A DNA stretch of 44,332 nucleotides from Methylomonas rosea (GTDB lineage: Bacteria > Pseudomonadota > Gammaproteobacteria > Methylococcales > Methylomonadaceae). The stretch is from contig NZ_JANIBL010000042.1 of assembly GCF_024505055.1 (NCBI RefSeq), positions 1 through 44,332 of the forward strand. The letters are read 5' to 3'. The position numbers were made by a program, and so were the translations under genes. Below, piece after piece: positions 1-8,243 of the stretch. Below the pieces are notes generated by a model. That model saw nothing but the letters and a program-made list of their open reading frames with translations. It was not told the DNA's origin and did no database searches. Numbering within the stretch: the first letter of the stretch is position 1; each line of letters starts with the position of its first letter.

Positions 1-275
1 AGTACGGGAAAAGTGCCAACACGGGAATATACGATGCATCGCCTTCGAAGTATAGCTCTACCGTTCCGGTTACTAAGATACAAAACCAGCCTTATTTGGC
101 ACCTAGCCATAGACCACAACCACCACACCCGTCCGATGCTCCGCTTTGCGCAGAAAACGGGTCTTGTTATGGCGACATTAGTCCCATTACCGAACTGCCA
201 AAAACCGTCAACGTACATGGATATTTTCGCAGAGATGGAACCTATGTTAGAGGGCACTATAGAAGCCACAGATAG
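1..275 (+). CDS. 3' end of a small hypothetical gene (5' end outside window)
   Basis: An open frame enters from the left edge (first full codon at base 3) and ends with TAG at 273-275, giving about 90 C-terminal residues. The last part reads VNVHGYFRRDGTYVRGHYRS, a G-Y-x-R-x-D-G-T-Y-V-x-x-H-Y-R-S signature I have seen at the end or middle of many small bacterial proteins of unknown function. The preceding stretch is rich in Pro, Ser and His, as in an exported or linker-like region. The start is not in the window. Joining the right end of the window to the left end gives an in-frame TAA 22 bases before the end and no start codon, so this is either cut by the window edge or truncated. Function unknown. 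Confidence 0.5.
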   Translation, partial: YGKSANTGIYDASPSKYSSTVPVTKIQNQPYLAPSHRPQPPHPSDAPLCAENGSCYGDISPITELPKTVNVHGYFRRDGTYVRGHYRSHR

Positions 276-320
276 ACGCATCAATACCTAATGTTTGATA
301 CCCTTTTTGACAAACCAGTG

Positions 321-342
321 GTTATGCAAAGCTTTGCATAAC
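321..342. repeat. 22-bp perfect palindrome
   Basis: Two 11-base arms (GTTATGCAAAG and its exact reverse complement) abut with no spacer. It lies in the gap between the partial gene and the protease gene, where I see no other coding sequence (276-485). It lacks a T-run on either side, so it is not a typical intrinsic terminator. It could be a protein-binding site or a remnant element end. Confidence 0.6.
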
Positions 343-485
343 GGCCATATAGCTGTCTATCGAGATGAGTTTTTGAATGGCCGGTTTATATCAGAAATTG
401 CTGGTTTAGCGCGATTCATAAGCGGCCGTGGTGAGCCACCTACTTGCACGGTGGGTGAGCGAAGTGAACGGACTTGATGAATTTG

Positions 486-1211
486 TTAGGCGACAAAGGT
501 TTCATCGAGTGCGGCAAAGATTGTTTGTGAACCCAGAATATGGACTTTTCCTGAGGAAGCAGTTCCGCGGATGGCAATGCCACAGAAGGTTGGCTGTGCC
601 GCATTGGCCGAACCAGTGAAGAGACTAAAAACAGGTGAACCGCTCAGCCCATCAAAGGAGGTTAGCTTTAGTGGATTTTGGACGGCCAGCTTGTAGCAAC
701 CAAACGAGAGGCTATCGCCGATGTAGGCTCCGTGAAGCAAGTATTGGCTCGAGATGACCTTCGAGAGTTCATAGTCCACGCCCGTTGCGAGTTTGGGGTA
801 TCCGAAGAGAAAGAACAGCGCGTTGTTGCGAGTTCCGTACCAGTCCGAATTATCAGGTGGGGTCAGATTGATAACGTGGTTTTCCTCCCGTGCCGCCACC
901 GATACATTCGCGATGTCAGCCTGAAAGATAACTAGATCGTTCTGATCTCCGTTCTCTTCTTCATCCTCAACCCGGATGTTCCAGCGATCCGTGAAAGTCA
1001 CGCAGTCACCAGCTTCCGAAACGATCAATCTAAGTTTGTTCGTTGGCCATTCACCAACAACATGTTTGGCGGTAAGCACTAACAGATTATTTCGAAAAGC
1101 AACGATAAATGCGGTCCCTGCCACCGAGAGCGGAGTTTCTGGCACGCCAGTTTCAAACACCATTGGGCGCGCGCAATATCGGAGGCGTTTGAGATCTGGG
1201 GTTGGTTCCAT
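486..1211 (-). CDS. Trypsin-like serine peptidase (S1/HtrA-like fold)
   Basis: 241 aa. The three catalytic elements are visible in the right order: GTAFIVAFRN...TAKHVV with His50, DQNDLVIF with Asp92, and DGLSGSPVF with Ser190 (SGSP replacing the usual SGGP). No signal peptide is evident, so a cytoplasmic location is likely. No PDZ domain follows, unlike DegP/HtrA, and the length is that of a lone peptidase domain. It sits 61 bp downstream of the HTH-tailed gene on the same strand and is probably co-transcribed with it. Start chosen at 1211, with AGGCGACAG just upstream. Intracellular trypsin-like proteins of this kind are often parts of defence or signalling pairs, but the substrate here is unknown. 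Confidence 0.75.
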   Translation of the reverse strand: MEPTPDLKRLRYCARPMVFETGVPETPLSVAGTAFIVAFRNNLLVLTAKHVVGEWPTNKLRLIVSEAGDCVTFTDRWNIRVEDEEENGDQNDLVIFQADIANVSVAAREENHVINLTPPDNSDWYGTRNNALFFLFGYPKLATGVDYELSKVISSQYLLHGAYIGDSLSFGCYKLAVQNPLKLTSFDGLSGSPVFSLFTGSANAAQPTFCGIAIRGTASSGKVHILGSQTIFAALDETFVA

Positions 1212-1272
1212 CTGTCGCCTAGCGTGGAGCTAAGGGCCGCGCGCTTTTACGCAGTCCCGCTTGAGCGCAGGG

Positions 1273-1830
1273 TTAGAGCGCACTATCGTCGCCTTCATGT
1301 GTGGATGTTGCGGCACGAAGCTTCTTAACTTGGTACTCGGTGATGTTGAGTACAAGTGCAATCTTGTAGTCGTTAAGCCCTTGCGACTTTAAGTCCTGAA
1401 CTACAGACCGACGCACAGCGATTGCGTTCTTCTTGTCGTAGTAGTCCTGCATGATGTCTCCGCCTTCAAAGACAACGGAGTTCAGATTCTGCGCCGGTGT
1501 TTGCCAGTAGGTGGGCGTATGGCATCTTGCGCCACGAATATAGTCGAACCCCAGCAGGCGCGAAGCTAGGCGAAGGAAGCGGTACACAATATCCCACGAA
1601 GGTTCGCTTTCGCGCTTGACTAGAGCTGCAATTGCTTCCAACTCGCACATGAGCATTTGCTTATGTCGTACCGTGGTGTCCAGAGTGTCGACCTCTCGCG
1701 TGAGCATTTCAATTGCTTTAGTCAACCACGCGCGACGACCCTTAGTGCTGCCGTGTTGATCGGCGATGTGATGCGCCTTCTCTCCGAAGAGAAGGCGCAT
1801 CGTTATCTCGAAGTCCATTGCGACGTCCAT
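1273..1830 (-). CDS. Hypothetical protein with C-terminal helix-turn-helix
   Basis: 185 aa, not recognised overall. The start at 1830 has a good ribosome binding site (GGAG, 5 bases before ATG). The N-terminal two thirds look helical. The last 50 residues (KNAIAVRRSVVQDLKSQGLN, then YKIALVLNITEYQVKKLRA) look like a helix-turn-helix, suggesting DNA binding or an adaptor. It precedes the trypsin-like peptidase gene by 61 bp on the same strand, so the two probably work together: the HTH protein as sensor or regulator and the peptidase as effector, or the HTH protein as substrate. That link is inference from position only. Confidence 0.6.
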   Translation of the reverse strand: MDVAMDFEITMRLLFGEKAHHIADQHGSTKGRRAWLTKAIEMLTREVDTLDTTVRHKQMLMCELEAIAALVKRESEPSWDIVYRFLRLASRLLGFDYIRGARCHTPTYWQTPAQNLNSVVFEGGDIMQDYYDKKNAIAVRRSVVQDLKSQGLNDYKIALVLNITEYQVKKLRAATSTHEGDDSAL

Positions 1831-2368
1831 TTGTTCTCCAAGCAGGGACAGCTTGCTTTGCGCTCTAACTAGTAATTAGAAAGTTCTGTATATCCACCAA
1901 AAAATGACTTGCGACAAGATAATTTATTGATCAGCATATGATTTTCCCTTCTGTATATCATCAATGATACGCGGATATGACTGGTAACGATCCAATCGCT
2001 GTCATTGAATCGCATTAAGCGATACGCAGCAAAGGGTCGGTTGCGACAATTCACCACTCTCAAAAGCCGACATTCGCTACTGCTGGATTCGAATCGGAAT
2101 CGATGGCCTGAGTGGAAGCCGAACTGGTTGCTGGAATACGCAAAATAGGTTTATTTATTAAGCGTGACAAAATTTTCTGGGGTTCCGGCCTACAACACCT
2201 ACGGTAACGAAGGGCTAATGGAAATAGCCTAGACGCTATTACCCATTTTCGCACGAATCCTTACGGTTACCCAAACACATCAAGTAGGGCGCAACTGGCT
2301 AATCGATGACGCCAGTGCAGTTGCAAACATGCCTCTCATTTAGGTTCTAAGAACCCAATCCACTCGGA
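1831..2368. other. Intergenic stretch, no gene seen
   Basis: About 540 bp between the divergent HTH-tailed gene and kfrA. Open frames here are short, lack ribosome binding sites and resemble nothing I know. The part near 1831-1900 should hold the promoter of the minus-strand pair. Confidence 0.5.
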
Positions 2369-2494
2369 TTTTTTCAATATTTGTGTCACGAGTTTTTTCA
2401 CTAATTTGGCACTCTTTTCACTTTTTGTGGCACCCGACACAAAATTATTGAATAGCCTCAAACGCAATCGAATTATTTCATTATTTTCGTCACT
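2369..2494. promoter_or_regulatory. Imperfect repeats upstream of kfrA, probable KfrA operator
   Basis: Three tandem imperfect copies lie at about 2369-2389, 2393-2412 and 2414-2433, each roughly TTTTTCAnTnnTTTGnGnCAC, with a period of 20-24 bp. A related copy (TTATTTCATTATTTTCGTCAC-like) follows at about 2474-2494, and GACACAA at about 2436-2442 is the reverse complement of TTGTGTC in copy 1. A candidate -10 box TATATT follows near 2514, then a 50-nt pyrimidine-rich tract. KfrA proteins of IncP plasmids are known autorepressors, so these repeats are a natural operator. Confidence 0.5.
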
Positions 2495-2612
2495 CAATAG
2501 CCGTCCGCCCTGCTATATTATTACTTAGTTTCTTAGTTTCTTTTTTGTTTTCTTGCTTTCTTTCTTTATTTTCTATACACTATCCACACCCTCACAATTC
2601 ATGGAGATAGCC

Positions 2613-3548
2613 ATGATCGACAATATTGATACCGTGATCGGTCGTCCTGCCGACATCGCAGATGACCGAATTATTGAAGCAGGCCAGGCGCTGGTAAAAG
2701 CCAATCGCAACGTAACCGGATTCGCGCTACGCAAAGTTGTCGGCGGCGGCGATCCCAAGCGCCTTAAAGATGTATGGGACCGACACAACGTCAGTCAATC
2801 AGTGACCAATGCCGAGCCGGTTGCAGAGTTGCCCATAGAAGTGGCAGAAACACTGACAAGCCTCACGAAATCACTCACTGAAAAAATTAATGCCTTGGCA
2901 GTCGATCTCAACGACAAAACCGTTAAAGCGCAAGAACGCCGGGTAGCCGATGTGTTAAGAGCTGCCGGCGAACAGCAGGCACAAGCGGAACGCGAACTCG
3001 CCGACGCATCACAAGCCGTTGATGAACTGGAGGCCATGCTGGCCGAAGAGCGGGCCAGAGCGGGGGAACTGGAAAAGCGACTAGCCGATTCCCAGGCGGC
3101 AAATCAAGCCCAGGCCGTCAATTTGGCCACCTTGCGCGAACGACTGGAAGCTATTGAAAAAAGCGCAAAAGCCGCAACCGAGCAACATAGCGCAGAACAA
3201 GAGCAATGGCGACAACTATTAGAAGACCAAAAAAGGGTCGCCCAAGTGGCAGCGAACGAACGGGATAACTTAAAAACGGAATTGACTAGAGTGCAGACCA
3301 AGGCTGAAACCGCCGAGGAATCCCATAAAGAAGAGCGTAAAAGAGCCGCAACGGAAATTCAACGTTCCGCCGAAAAGGTGGTAAAACTCGAAGGGGAGCG
3401 GGATAACGCCAAAATGGAAACAGGCCAAGCCCGTGAAGAAAACGCGAAATTAGCCGGCCAACTGGAAGCCATGAGAACCCAAGTTGCGCAATTAATGCAA
3501 GCAATTAGCAGCCAGAAACCGGCGGCGAATAACCCTCAAACAAGCTGA
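2613..3548 (+). CDS. kfrA: KfrA-like DNA-binding coiled-coil protein
   Basis: 311 aa. Residues 1-55 (IDTVIGRPADIADDRIIEAG, then LRKVVGGGDPKRLKDVW) match the KfrA-type N-terminal DNA-binding domain (plasmid replication region DNA-binding family). From about residue 70 to the end the protein is a long Ala/Glu/Gln/Arg-rich coiled coil. KfrA proteins are plasmid nucleoid-like proteins that bind their own promoter repeats and help stable inheritance. The ATG at 2613 is chosen because GGAGAT sits 6 bases upstream; an in-frame ATG at 2601 and a TTG at 2553 are less likely. It is monocistronic, followed by two 18-bp KorB-like sites. Confidence 0.8.
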   Translation: MIDNIDTVIGRPADIADDRIIEAGQALVKANRNVTGFALRKVVGGGDPKRLKDVWDRHNVSQSVTNAEPVAELPIEVAETLTSLTKSLTEKINALAVDLNDKTVKAQERRVADVLRAAGEQQAQAERELADASQAVDELEAMLAEERARAGELEKRLADSQAANQAQAVNLATLRERLEAIEKSAKAATEQHSAEQEQWRQLLEDQKRVAQVAANERDNLKTELTRVQTKAETAEESHKEERKRAATEIQRSAEKVVKLEGERDNAKMETGQAREENAKLAGQLEAMRTQVAQLMQAISSQKPAANNPQTS

Positions 3549-3555
3549 GGCGCAT

Positions 3556-3573
3556 TTTTCGCGCCCGCGAAAA
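3556..3573 (+). promoter_or_regulatory. 18-bp palindrome copy 1 (putative KorB/ParB site)
   Basis: Exact TTTTCGCGCCCGCGAAAA, two 8-bp arms around CC, eight bases after the kfrA stop codon. Confidence 0.75.
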
Positions 3574-3803
3574 CTAAAGTGTGCGCTAACCGAATGAACA
3601 GGTATCGCCGACAAAGCACCGGCAACCGGAAATGAGTGGGTTATGACATGGTTCAATAGACTTCGCCCGCTGATGATGAATACAACGCCAAAAGCTGCAT
3701 AGGAAGCGATTTACCCACAACGATTCGCTTTTTCGGAGGATTGTTGAAGTACCCCCTCGCGAACCGATGTGGATAAATCAAACATTTGAACGCCACCTCA
3801 ACA

Positions 3804-3821
3804 TTTTCGCGCCCGCGAAAA
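3804..3821 (+). promoter_or_regulatory. 18-bp palindrome copy 2 (putative KorB/ParB site)
   Basis: Exact copy, about 170 bp upstream of small regulator 1. Confidence 0.75.
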
Positions 3822-3988
3822 TCGTTGCCTAGAAACGCCACGCCACCAACAATAGGCGATATGCAAGGCCTACTATTGCGGCCAGCATAGACGCCGCTGA
3901 CTATGCTAAGCCCACCACATCATTTAACATAGGCCATACTTGAAGAAAATATTTTGTGGTCGCTATGCGACGACCGGCTGATAAATCA

Positions 3989-4270
3989 ATGATGAACCCT
4001 GAACAAGAACGAGAAAAAAACCAGAAAGAATTTCGCGCGATTCTGGAGAAATACGGCATTACCCAAAAACATGCGGCGGAATTGATTTCAAACGAAACAT
4101 TTAAAACGGTAAATGTTAGAGCCGTTAGGGCGTGGTTAGCCCGCGCGGAGGCCGCAACAGCAACACCATGCCCGATGTGGGCAATTGTTGCCCTAAAACG
4201 GGCCACCGAGTCGCTTACTCCAATAAAACCAGACCCAACGCCACACAAATCAATAAAGCGCTTGACATAG
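3989..4270 (+). CDS. Small HTH regulator 1
   Basis: 93 aa. It has an N-terminal helix-turn-helix-like part (YGITQKHAAELIS) and a conserved NVRAVRAWLAR...TPCPMWAIVALKRAT part. It is closely similar to the protein at 11359-11625: both share EREKNQ, KTVNVRAVRAWLARA and TPCPMWAIVALKRAT. The stop codon lies inside the next promoter, because the final Leu-Thr codons are the -35 hexamer TTGACA. A repressor acting on the adjacent palindromic promoter is inferred from position and from the second, identical arrangement at 11359. No clear Shine-Dalgarno; the ATG at 3992 or a GTG at 3956 are alternatives. Confidence 0.65.
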   Translation: MMNPEQEREKNQKEFRAILEKYGITQKHAAELISNETFKTVNVRAVRAWLARAEAATATPCPMWAIVALKRATESLTPIKPDPTPHKSIKRLT

Positions 4271-4290
4271 GCTGTCACGCCCTATAACAT
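4262..4290 (+). promoter_or_regulatory. Promoter with overlapping palindromic operator, copy 1
   Basis: -35 TTGACA at 4262-4267 and -10 TAACAT at 4285-4290, spacer 17. Between them ATAGGCTGT-C-ACGCCCTAT is a 19-bp inverted repeat with two mismatches. It drives the first T4SS unit (from 4355). The second copy at 11630 is a perfect palindrome. Confidence 0.65.
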
Positions 4291-4354
4291 CAAAACCAAT
4301 TACACAGTTTTCCCGAAAAAAACCGGGTAAACCTCACACAATGGACGATGTTAT

Positions 4355-4810
4355 ATGTACACTCATTTTCGCGCTGCAACTATAGTACTCACCATTGCCG
4401 TAGCTACGCCGACTCAGGCCCAAACACCGGCCACCACCGTTGACAGCAGTCAACAATCTGCCCGCGATTCCGAAAAACTCACCATATTGCAAGCTGAGTT
4501 GACGGAACAAAAACAGATTGCCGCCAACCTTCAACAAACCCGCGCCGTTCAACTTGCTGCCAACAACAAAACCGAACTCGACAAAACCGAGACCAGACTG
4601 GAAGAGGTTGGCGGCAACATTGCCCAACTGCAACAGGAAATCGACGTCGCCCAAGGCAAAACCCGAGCTGTGAAAACGGTTGTGGTCAAACCGGTAGAGC
4701 AGGGCAGACAACCCGCCGGCAAACCCGCCCAAACCAATCCCGCGCAAGCCGCCACAGCGACCGGCCCCTGGTGGGATTTATACAACAGACAAAACGCTGC
4801 CGCAAAATGA
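4355..4810 (+). CDS. Exported coiled-coil protein of the T4SS cluster
   Basis: 151 aa. A signal peptide is visible (about residues 1-22, ending TQAQ). Residues about 35-105 are Gln/Glu/Leu-rich and predicted coiled coil. A Pro/Ala/Gln-rich tail ends in GPWWDLYNRQ. It is the first gene after the palindromic promoter and precedes virB2, so a periplasmic accessory role in pilus assembly is plausible. I do not recognise a named family. Confidence 0.6.
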   Translation: MYTHFRAATIVLTIAVATPTQAQTPATTVDSSQQSARDSEKLTILQAELTEQKQIAANLQQTRAVQLAANNKTELDKTETRLEEVGGNIAQLQQEIDVAQGKTRAVKTVVVKPVEQGRQPAGKPAQTNPAQAATATGPWWDLYNRQNAAAK

Positions 4811-4923
4811 GCACCTTAACCACCGCAAACATTTTGGCTTTCTGCTCGTGTGAGGGCTATATGTTGGGTAACAGATTTGCCCGACAAAATCAGAATTAAC
4901 GGACCGGGCGACTACCGCTAAAT

Positions 4924-4941
4924 TTTTCGCGCCCGCGAAAA
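4924..4941 (+). promoter_or_regulatory. 18-bp palindrome copy 3 (putative KorB/ParB site)
   Basis: Exact copy, 96 bp upstream of the virB2 start. Confidence 0.75.
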
Positions 4942-5036
4942 TGCAACAGCATCTAAAGGACACGGAGGTTATGCAACACAATGTTTCAATAATCAAAACA
5001 GCAACAACTAACCCCAATATCGCGGAGATAGACCGG

Positions 5037-5330
5037 ATGAAACAAACCCATCGAAAACTGATTCAACAACTTCTGATTGTTGTGCTTTGCCTGACTGTTG
5101 AGCACATCGCCTACGCCGCAGGCCCATTCACCACCGGGGCCGGCGCACTCAACGCCGACATACTAGCCATTTTGACGCCAGTCGCCGTTATTGCCGTTAT
5201 GGTGTTAGGCGCATTAGCCTGGTTCGGTCGCATAAGCTGGACCGTTGCGGTTGCTAGTATGCTCGGTATTGTCCTCGTATTTGGCGCACAACAAATTGTG
5301 ACCTGGGTACGTGGCCTGTTTGGAGTGTAG
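5037..5330 (+). CDS. virB2: VirB2-like pilin
   Basis: 97 aa. It is the major pilus subunit of a VirB-type T4SS. A long signal peptide ending AYAA (about residue 24) is followed by two hydrophobic segments (ILTPVAVIAVMVLGALAWF and VAVASMLGIVLVFGAQQIV) separated by a short polar loop, the VirB2/TrbC pattern. The ATG at 5037 is chosen because it puts the signal peptide at the N-terminus and has GGAG nine bases upstream; the frame is open from 4941 but that extension would hide the signal peptide. virB3 follows after 3 bp. Confidence 0.8.
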   Translation: MKQTHRKLIQQLLIVVLCLTVEHIAYAAGPFTTGAGALNADILAILTPVAVIAVMVLGALAWFGRISWTVAVASMLGIVLVFGAQQIVTWVRGLFGV

Positions 5331-5333
5331 GTA

Positions 5334-5699
5334 ATGAGCCGCAACAACGGGCTGCAAGCCGACCCCTTGTTTGTTGCGGCCACCCGCCCCCCCATGCGCT
5401 TCGGTGTCACTACCGGAGGCATGGTATTAGGGGTAATGGCGGTGGCCGAACTGTTTTTAATGACCCGAAACCTGCTGTGGCTTCTGGCCTATATTCCAAT
5501 ACACGGCCTATTAGCCCTGTTGCTCATGCACGAATGCCGCTTTTTCCATTTGCTAACCATGTGGGCCAGAACCAAAGGCTTGAATTGGCTGAAAGGCAAT
5601 ATTCGGCAGTGGAAGGCCAGCAGCTACACCCCAAACCGCCACAACCTGCCAAATACCAAAGGGCGGCGCAAACTACCCCCCCACCTCACCACACCTTAA
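5334..5699 (+). CDS. virB3: VirB3-like inner membrane protein
   Basis: 121 aa. Typical VirB3 layout: a short polar N-terminus with DPLFVAATRPPM, then two adjacent hydrophobic stretches (about residues 25-65) and a basic C-terminal tail. The DPLFxxxTRPxM motif is characteristic of the family. VirB3 works with VirB4 at the inner membrane in pilus biogenesis. It sits between virB2 and virB4, as in most VirB operons. Confidence 0.85.
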   Translation: MSRNNGLQADPLFVAATRPPMRFGVTTGGMVLGVMAVAELFLMTRNLLWLLAYIPIHGLLALLLMHECRFFHLLTMWARTKGLNWLKGNIRQWKASSYTPNRHNLPNTKGRRKLPPHLTTP

Positions 5700-5717
5700 C
5701 TGCACAGGGAACCCAAC

Positions 5718-8243
5718 ATGTCGGCCTTACCAGATTTAAGAAATTACAAAGCACTAATGAGGGAAGAGGCCACCGCGCTACACATTCCCTACACCATCCA
5801 CGTCAACGAACACGTCGTCAAAACCCAAAACGGCTACGTTATGGCCTTCAAGCTGGCCGGCATCGGTTTCGAAAATGCCGACGACGATCAGCTCAACAAC
5901 TTTCACGAACGCCTAAACGTCTTTTACCGCAACCTCGCAAAACCCAACATATCCCTGTGGCAAACCGTCGTCCGCCATCGGGAAAACGCATACCCGAACG
6001 GAGAATTCAAACCCGGATTTGCCCACGATCTGAACGAAAAATACCGGCAACGCATTGCACGGGAAACCCTGATGATCAACGACATTTACCTGGCGGTTGT
6101 ATACAGGCCTCAACCCGGCCAAGTCGGGCAAACCGCCATGAGCATCCTGAACCGAATCAATAAAGACGCCATTCATCAGGAGCAGGAAGAGGCGTTAGAG
6201 GAAATGACCAAACTGCAACAGCATGTAATGGCCGCACTCAATCGCTACGATCCGGAGCCGCTAGGCGTATACCAAAAAGGTGAACATTACTATTCGACCC
6301 TGCTGGAATACTTTGGCCTGCTGATTAACGGCGAATGGCAACGCATCGCCTTACCGCGGTCCCCCCTCAGCGAAGTCCTGGCAACCTCCCGGCTATCGTT
6401 CGGCGCGGAAGCCATCGAATACCGCACCGCCACCGAAACCCGCGTAGCCGCCGTTCTGGGTATCAAAGAATATCCGACGCCTACCGTCGTCGGCATGTTT
6501 AACGGCCTACTCAAAGCGCCGTTCAGTTTCGTCATGACCCAAAGTTACACCTTTTTAACCAAACCCTCCGCACAGTCGCTACTGGTCAACCAATACAACC
6601 GGATGACCAATATTGGCGACCTGGCCCGCACCCAAACCGAAGACCTCGAAACCGCCATCGATCAAATCTCAGGCAATGAGATTGTGATGGGCGATCACCA
6701 TTTCACACTGCTCATACAAGGCGAACCGTTCGAAGGCGTCAAGGAAGCGGAAAGCCCCGCCCGTCTCCGCGAACTTAACCGCAATATCGCCTGGGCAAAA
6801 ACCGTACTTGGCGATACCGGCATGACCGTCGCCCGCGAAGACCTCGCCATCGAAGCCGCATTTTGGGCGCAACTCCCCGGCAATTTTGCCCATAGAACCC
6901 GACTATCGCCCATCACCAGCCGCAACCTCGCCGCCATGGCCCCTTACCACAACTATCCCGTAGGCCGAGCCACCGGCAACCACTGGGGCGATGCCATGGC
7001 CGTACTCATCAGCAACGCCAAAAGTAACTATTATTTTTCGCTCCACGCCAGCGATCCGAAGGACGCCAGCGGCGGCAAAAAAGACGTGGGCCATACCTCG
7101 ATCTACGGACAAGTCGGCTCCGGTAAAACCGTGCTCATCGGGTTTTTGATCTGCATGAACCAAAAACTCAACGCCACCCAAATCGTTGCCGACAAAGACC
7201 ACGGCCTCGAAATCCTGATCCGCGCACAAGGTGGCTGCTACCTGCCTATTCAAAACAAACAACCAACGGGTTTCAATCCACTACAACTAGAACCGACACC
7301 CGACAACATCGAGTTCATGAACCAATGGGTACAACAACTCGCCTACCACCCCAACCAACCTCTCACCGTTCAAGAAATCAAAGAAATTACCGACGCGATT
7401 AACGGCCTATTAGTGCCGGAAATCGAACGCAAGTATCGCCGCCTATCACGGCTAATAGAATTTCTCTCAAAAAGCGGCACCGCCGCCGCCGCCGGGATAT
7501 TTGCCCGGCTGAGCAAATGGTGTGAACAGACCGGTGGCGAATACGCTTGGGTATTCGACAACGAAACCGACGTAACGCTTGAACTCATGAACAAAAACCC
7601 GCTGATCGGCTTTGATGTCACCGACTTCATCGACAACAAAACCACCTGCACACCGATAACCATGTATGTGTTTCACCTCATCAAAACACTCATGGACGGT
7701 CGTCGATTGATCTGCTGGATGGATGAGTTTTGGAAACTGCTCGACGACCCCGCCTTTCAGGAGTTTTCAAGGGACGGTTTAAAAACAGCCCGTAAAAAAA
7801 ATGCCGCTTTCGCCTTCGCGACCCAAAGCGTCGGCGACAGCCTGGCTAGCCCAATCGCCCGCGATCTGGTCGAACAAACCGCTACGAAAATCTTCTTCCC
7901 CAACGACACCGCCCAGCCCGAGGAATATATCGACATTCTCGGACTGAGCGAACGTGAATACTTGTTGATCAAACAAGAACTGGAACCTGGCAGTCGTCAA
8001 TTCCTGATCAAACAGGGCAACAGCAGTGTCGTGTGCGAACTGGACTTAAAAGGTTTCGACTTCGAACTCGATGTCATATCGGGCCGGGCGCATAACGTCG
8101 AAATTGTCCGAGAACTCATCGCCGAAGTCGGCGACGACCCAGCCGCCTGGCTCCCGCTTTTCCAACGCAATCAATTCCGCCGCATGACCGAAAAAGTTGA
8201 TAGAACCCAAACCGCCCATCCACAACCCTTGGAGTCAAAATGA
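5718..8243 (+). CDS. virB4: VirB4 ATPase
   Basis: 841 aa, usual length for VirB4. Walker A GQVGSGKT at residues 464-471 and Walker B LICWMDEF with Asp669-Glu670. The N-terminal CagE/TrbE/VirB4 domain precedes the ATPase domain. VirB4 powers substrate transfer and pilus assembly at the inner membrane. Start at 5718 has AGGGA upstream. The stop overlaps the virB5 start by 4 bp, indicating translational coupling. Confidence 0.95.
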   Translation: MSALPDLRNYKALMREEATALHIPYTIHVNEHVVKTQNGYVMAFKLAGIGFENADDDQLNNFHERLNVFYRNLAKPNISLWQTVVRHRENAYPNGEFKPGFAHDLNEKYRQRIARETLMINDIYLAVVYRPQPGQVGQTAMSILNRINKDAIHQEQEEALEEMTKLQQHVMAALNRYDPEPLGVYQKGEHYYSTLLEYFGLLINGEWQRIALPRSPLSEVLATSRLSFGAEAIEYRTATETRVAAVLGIKEYPTPTVVGMFNGLLKAPFSFVMTQSYTFLTKPSAQSLLVNQYNRMTNIGDLARTQTEDLETAIDQISGNEIVMGDHHFTLLIQGEPFEGVKEAESPARLRELNRNIAWAKTVLGDTGMTVAREDLAIEAAFWAQLPGNFAHRTRLSPITSRNLAAMAPYHNYPVGRATGNHWGDAMAVLISNAKSNYYFSLHASDPKDASGGKKDVGHTSIYGQVGSGKTVLIGFLICMNQKLNATQIVADKDHGLEILIRAQGGCYLPIQNKQPTGFNPLQLEPTPDNIEFMNQWVQQLAYHPNQPLTVQEIKEITDAINGLLVPEIERKYRRLSRLIEFLSKSGTAAAAGIFARLSKWCEQTGGEYAWVFDNETDVTLELMNKNPLIGFDVTDFIDNKTTCTPITMYVFHLIKTLMDGRRLICWMDEFWKLLDDPAFQEFSRDGLKTARKKNAAFAFATQSVGDSLASPIARDLVEQTATKIFFPNDTAQPEEYIDILGLSEREYLLIKQELEPGSRQFLIKQGNSSVVCELDLKGFDFELDVISGRAHNVEIVRELIAEVGDDPAAWLPLFQRNQFRRMTEKVDRTQTAHPQPLESK

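Larger units (their letters stand above)
3549..3988. other. Intergenic region with two putative KorB sites
   Basis: No convincing gene. It holds copies 1 and 2 of the 18-bp palindrome and, at 3768-3776, TGTGGATAA, a perfect match to the DnaA box consensus (minus orientation). An imperfect stem with TAGGC/GCCTA arms lies at about 3850-3880. A half-site ATAGGC at about 3930 resembles the operator found after the small regulator genes. The region could be a partition or secondary control locus. Confidence 0.4.

Noticed and set aside
488..494. GCCTAAC on the minus strand right after the protease stop, like one half of an integron attC site
   Set aside because: The matching right half and the imperfectly palindromic body at a normal attC distance are not found, and no integrase is nearby.
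2060..2254. Minus-strand open frames upstream of kfrA
   Set aside because: No ribosome binding site and no plausible protein features.
3768..3776. Perfect DnaA box as a sign of a second origin
   Set aside because: A single 9-mer is weak evidence and no iterons or initiator gene lie beside it.
3653..3841. 62-codon minus-strand open frame between kfrA and regulator 1
   Set aside because: No recognisable motif, overlaps the palindrome and DnaA-like box and has a poor start.
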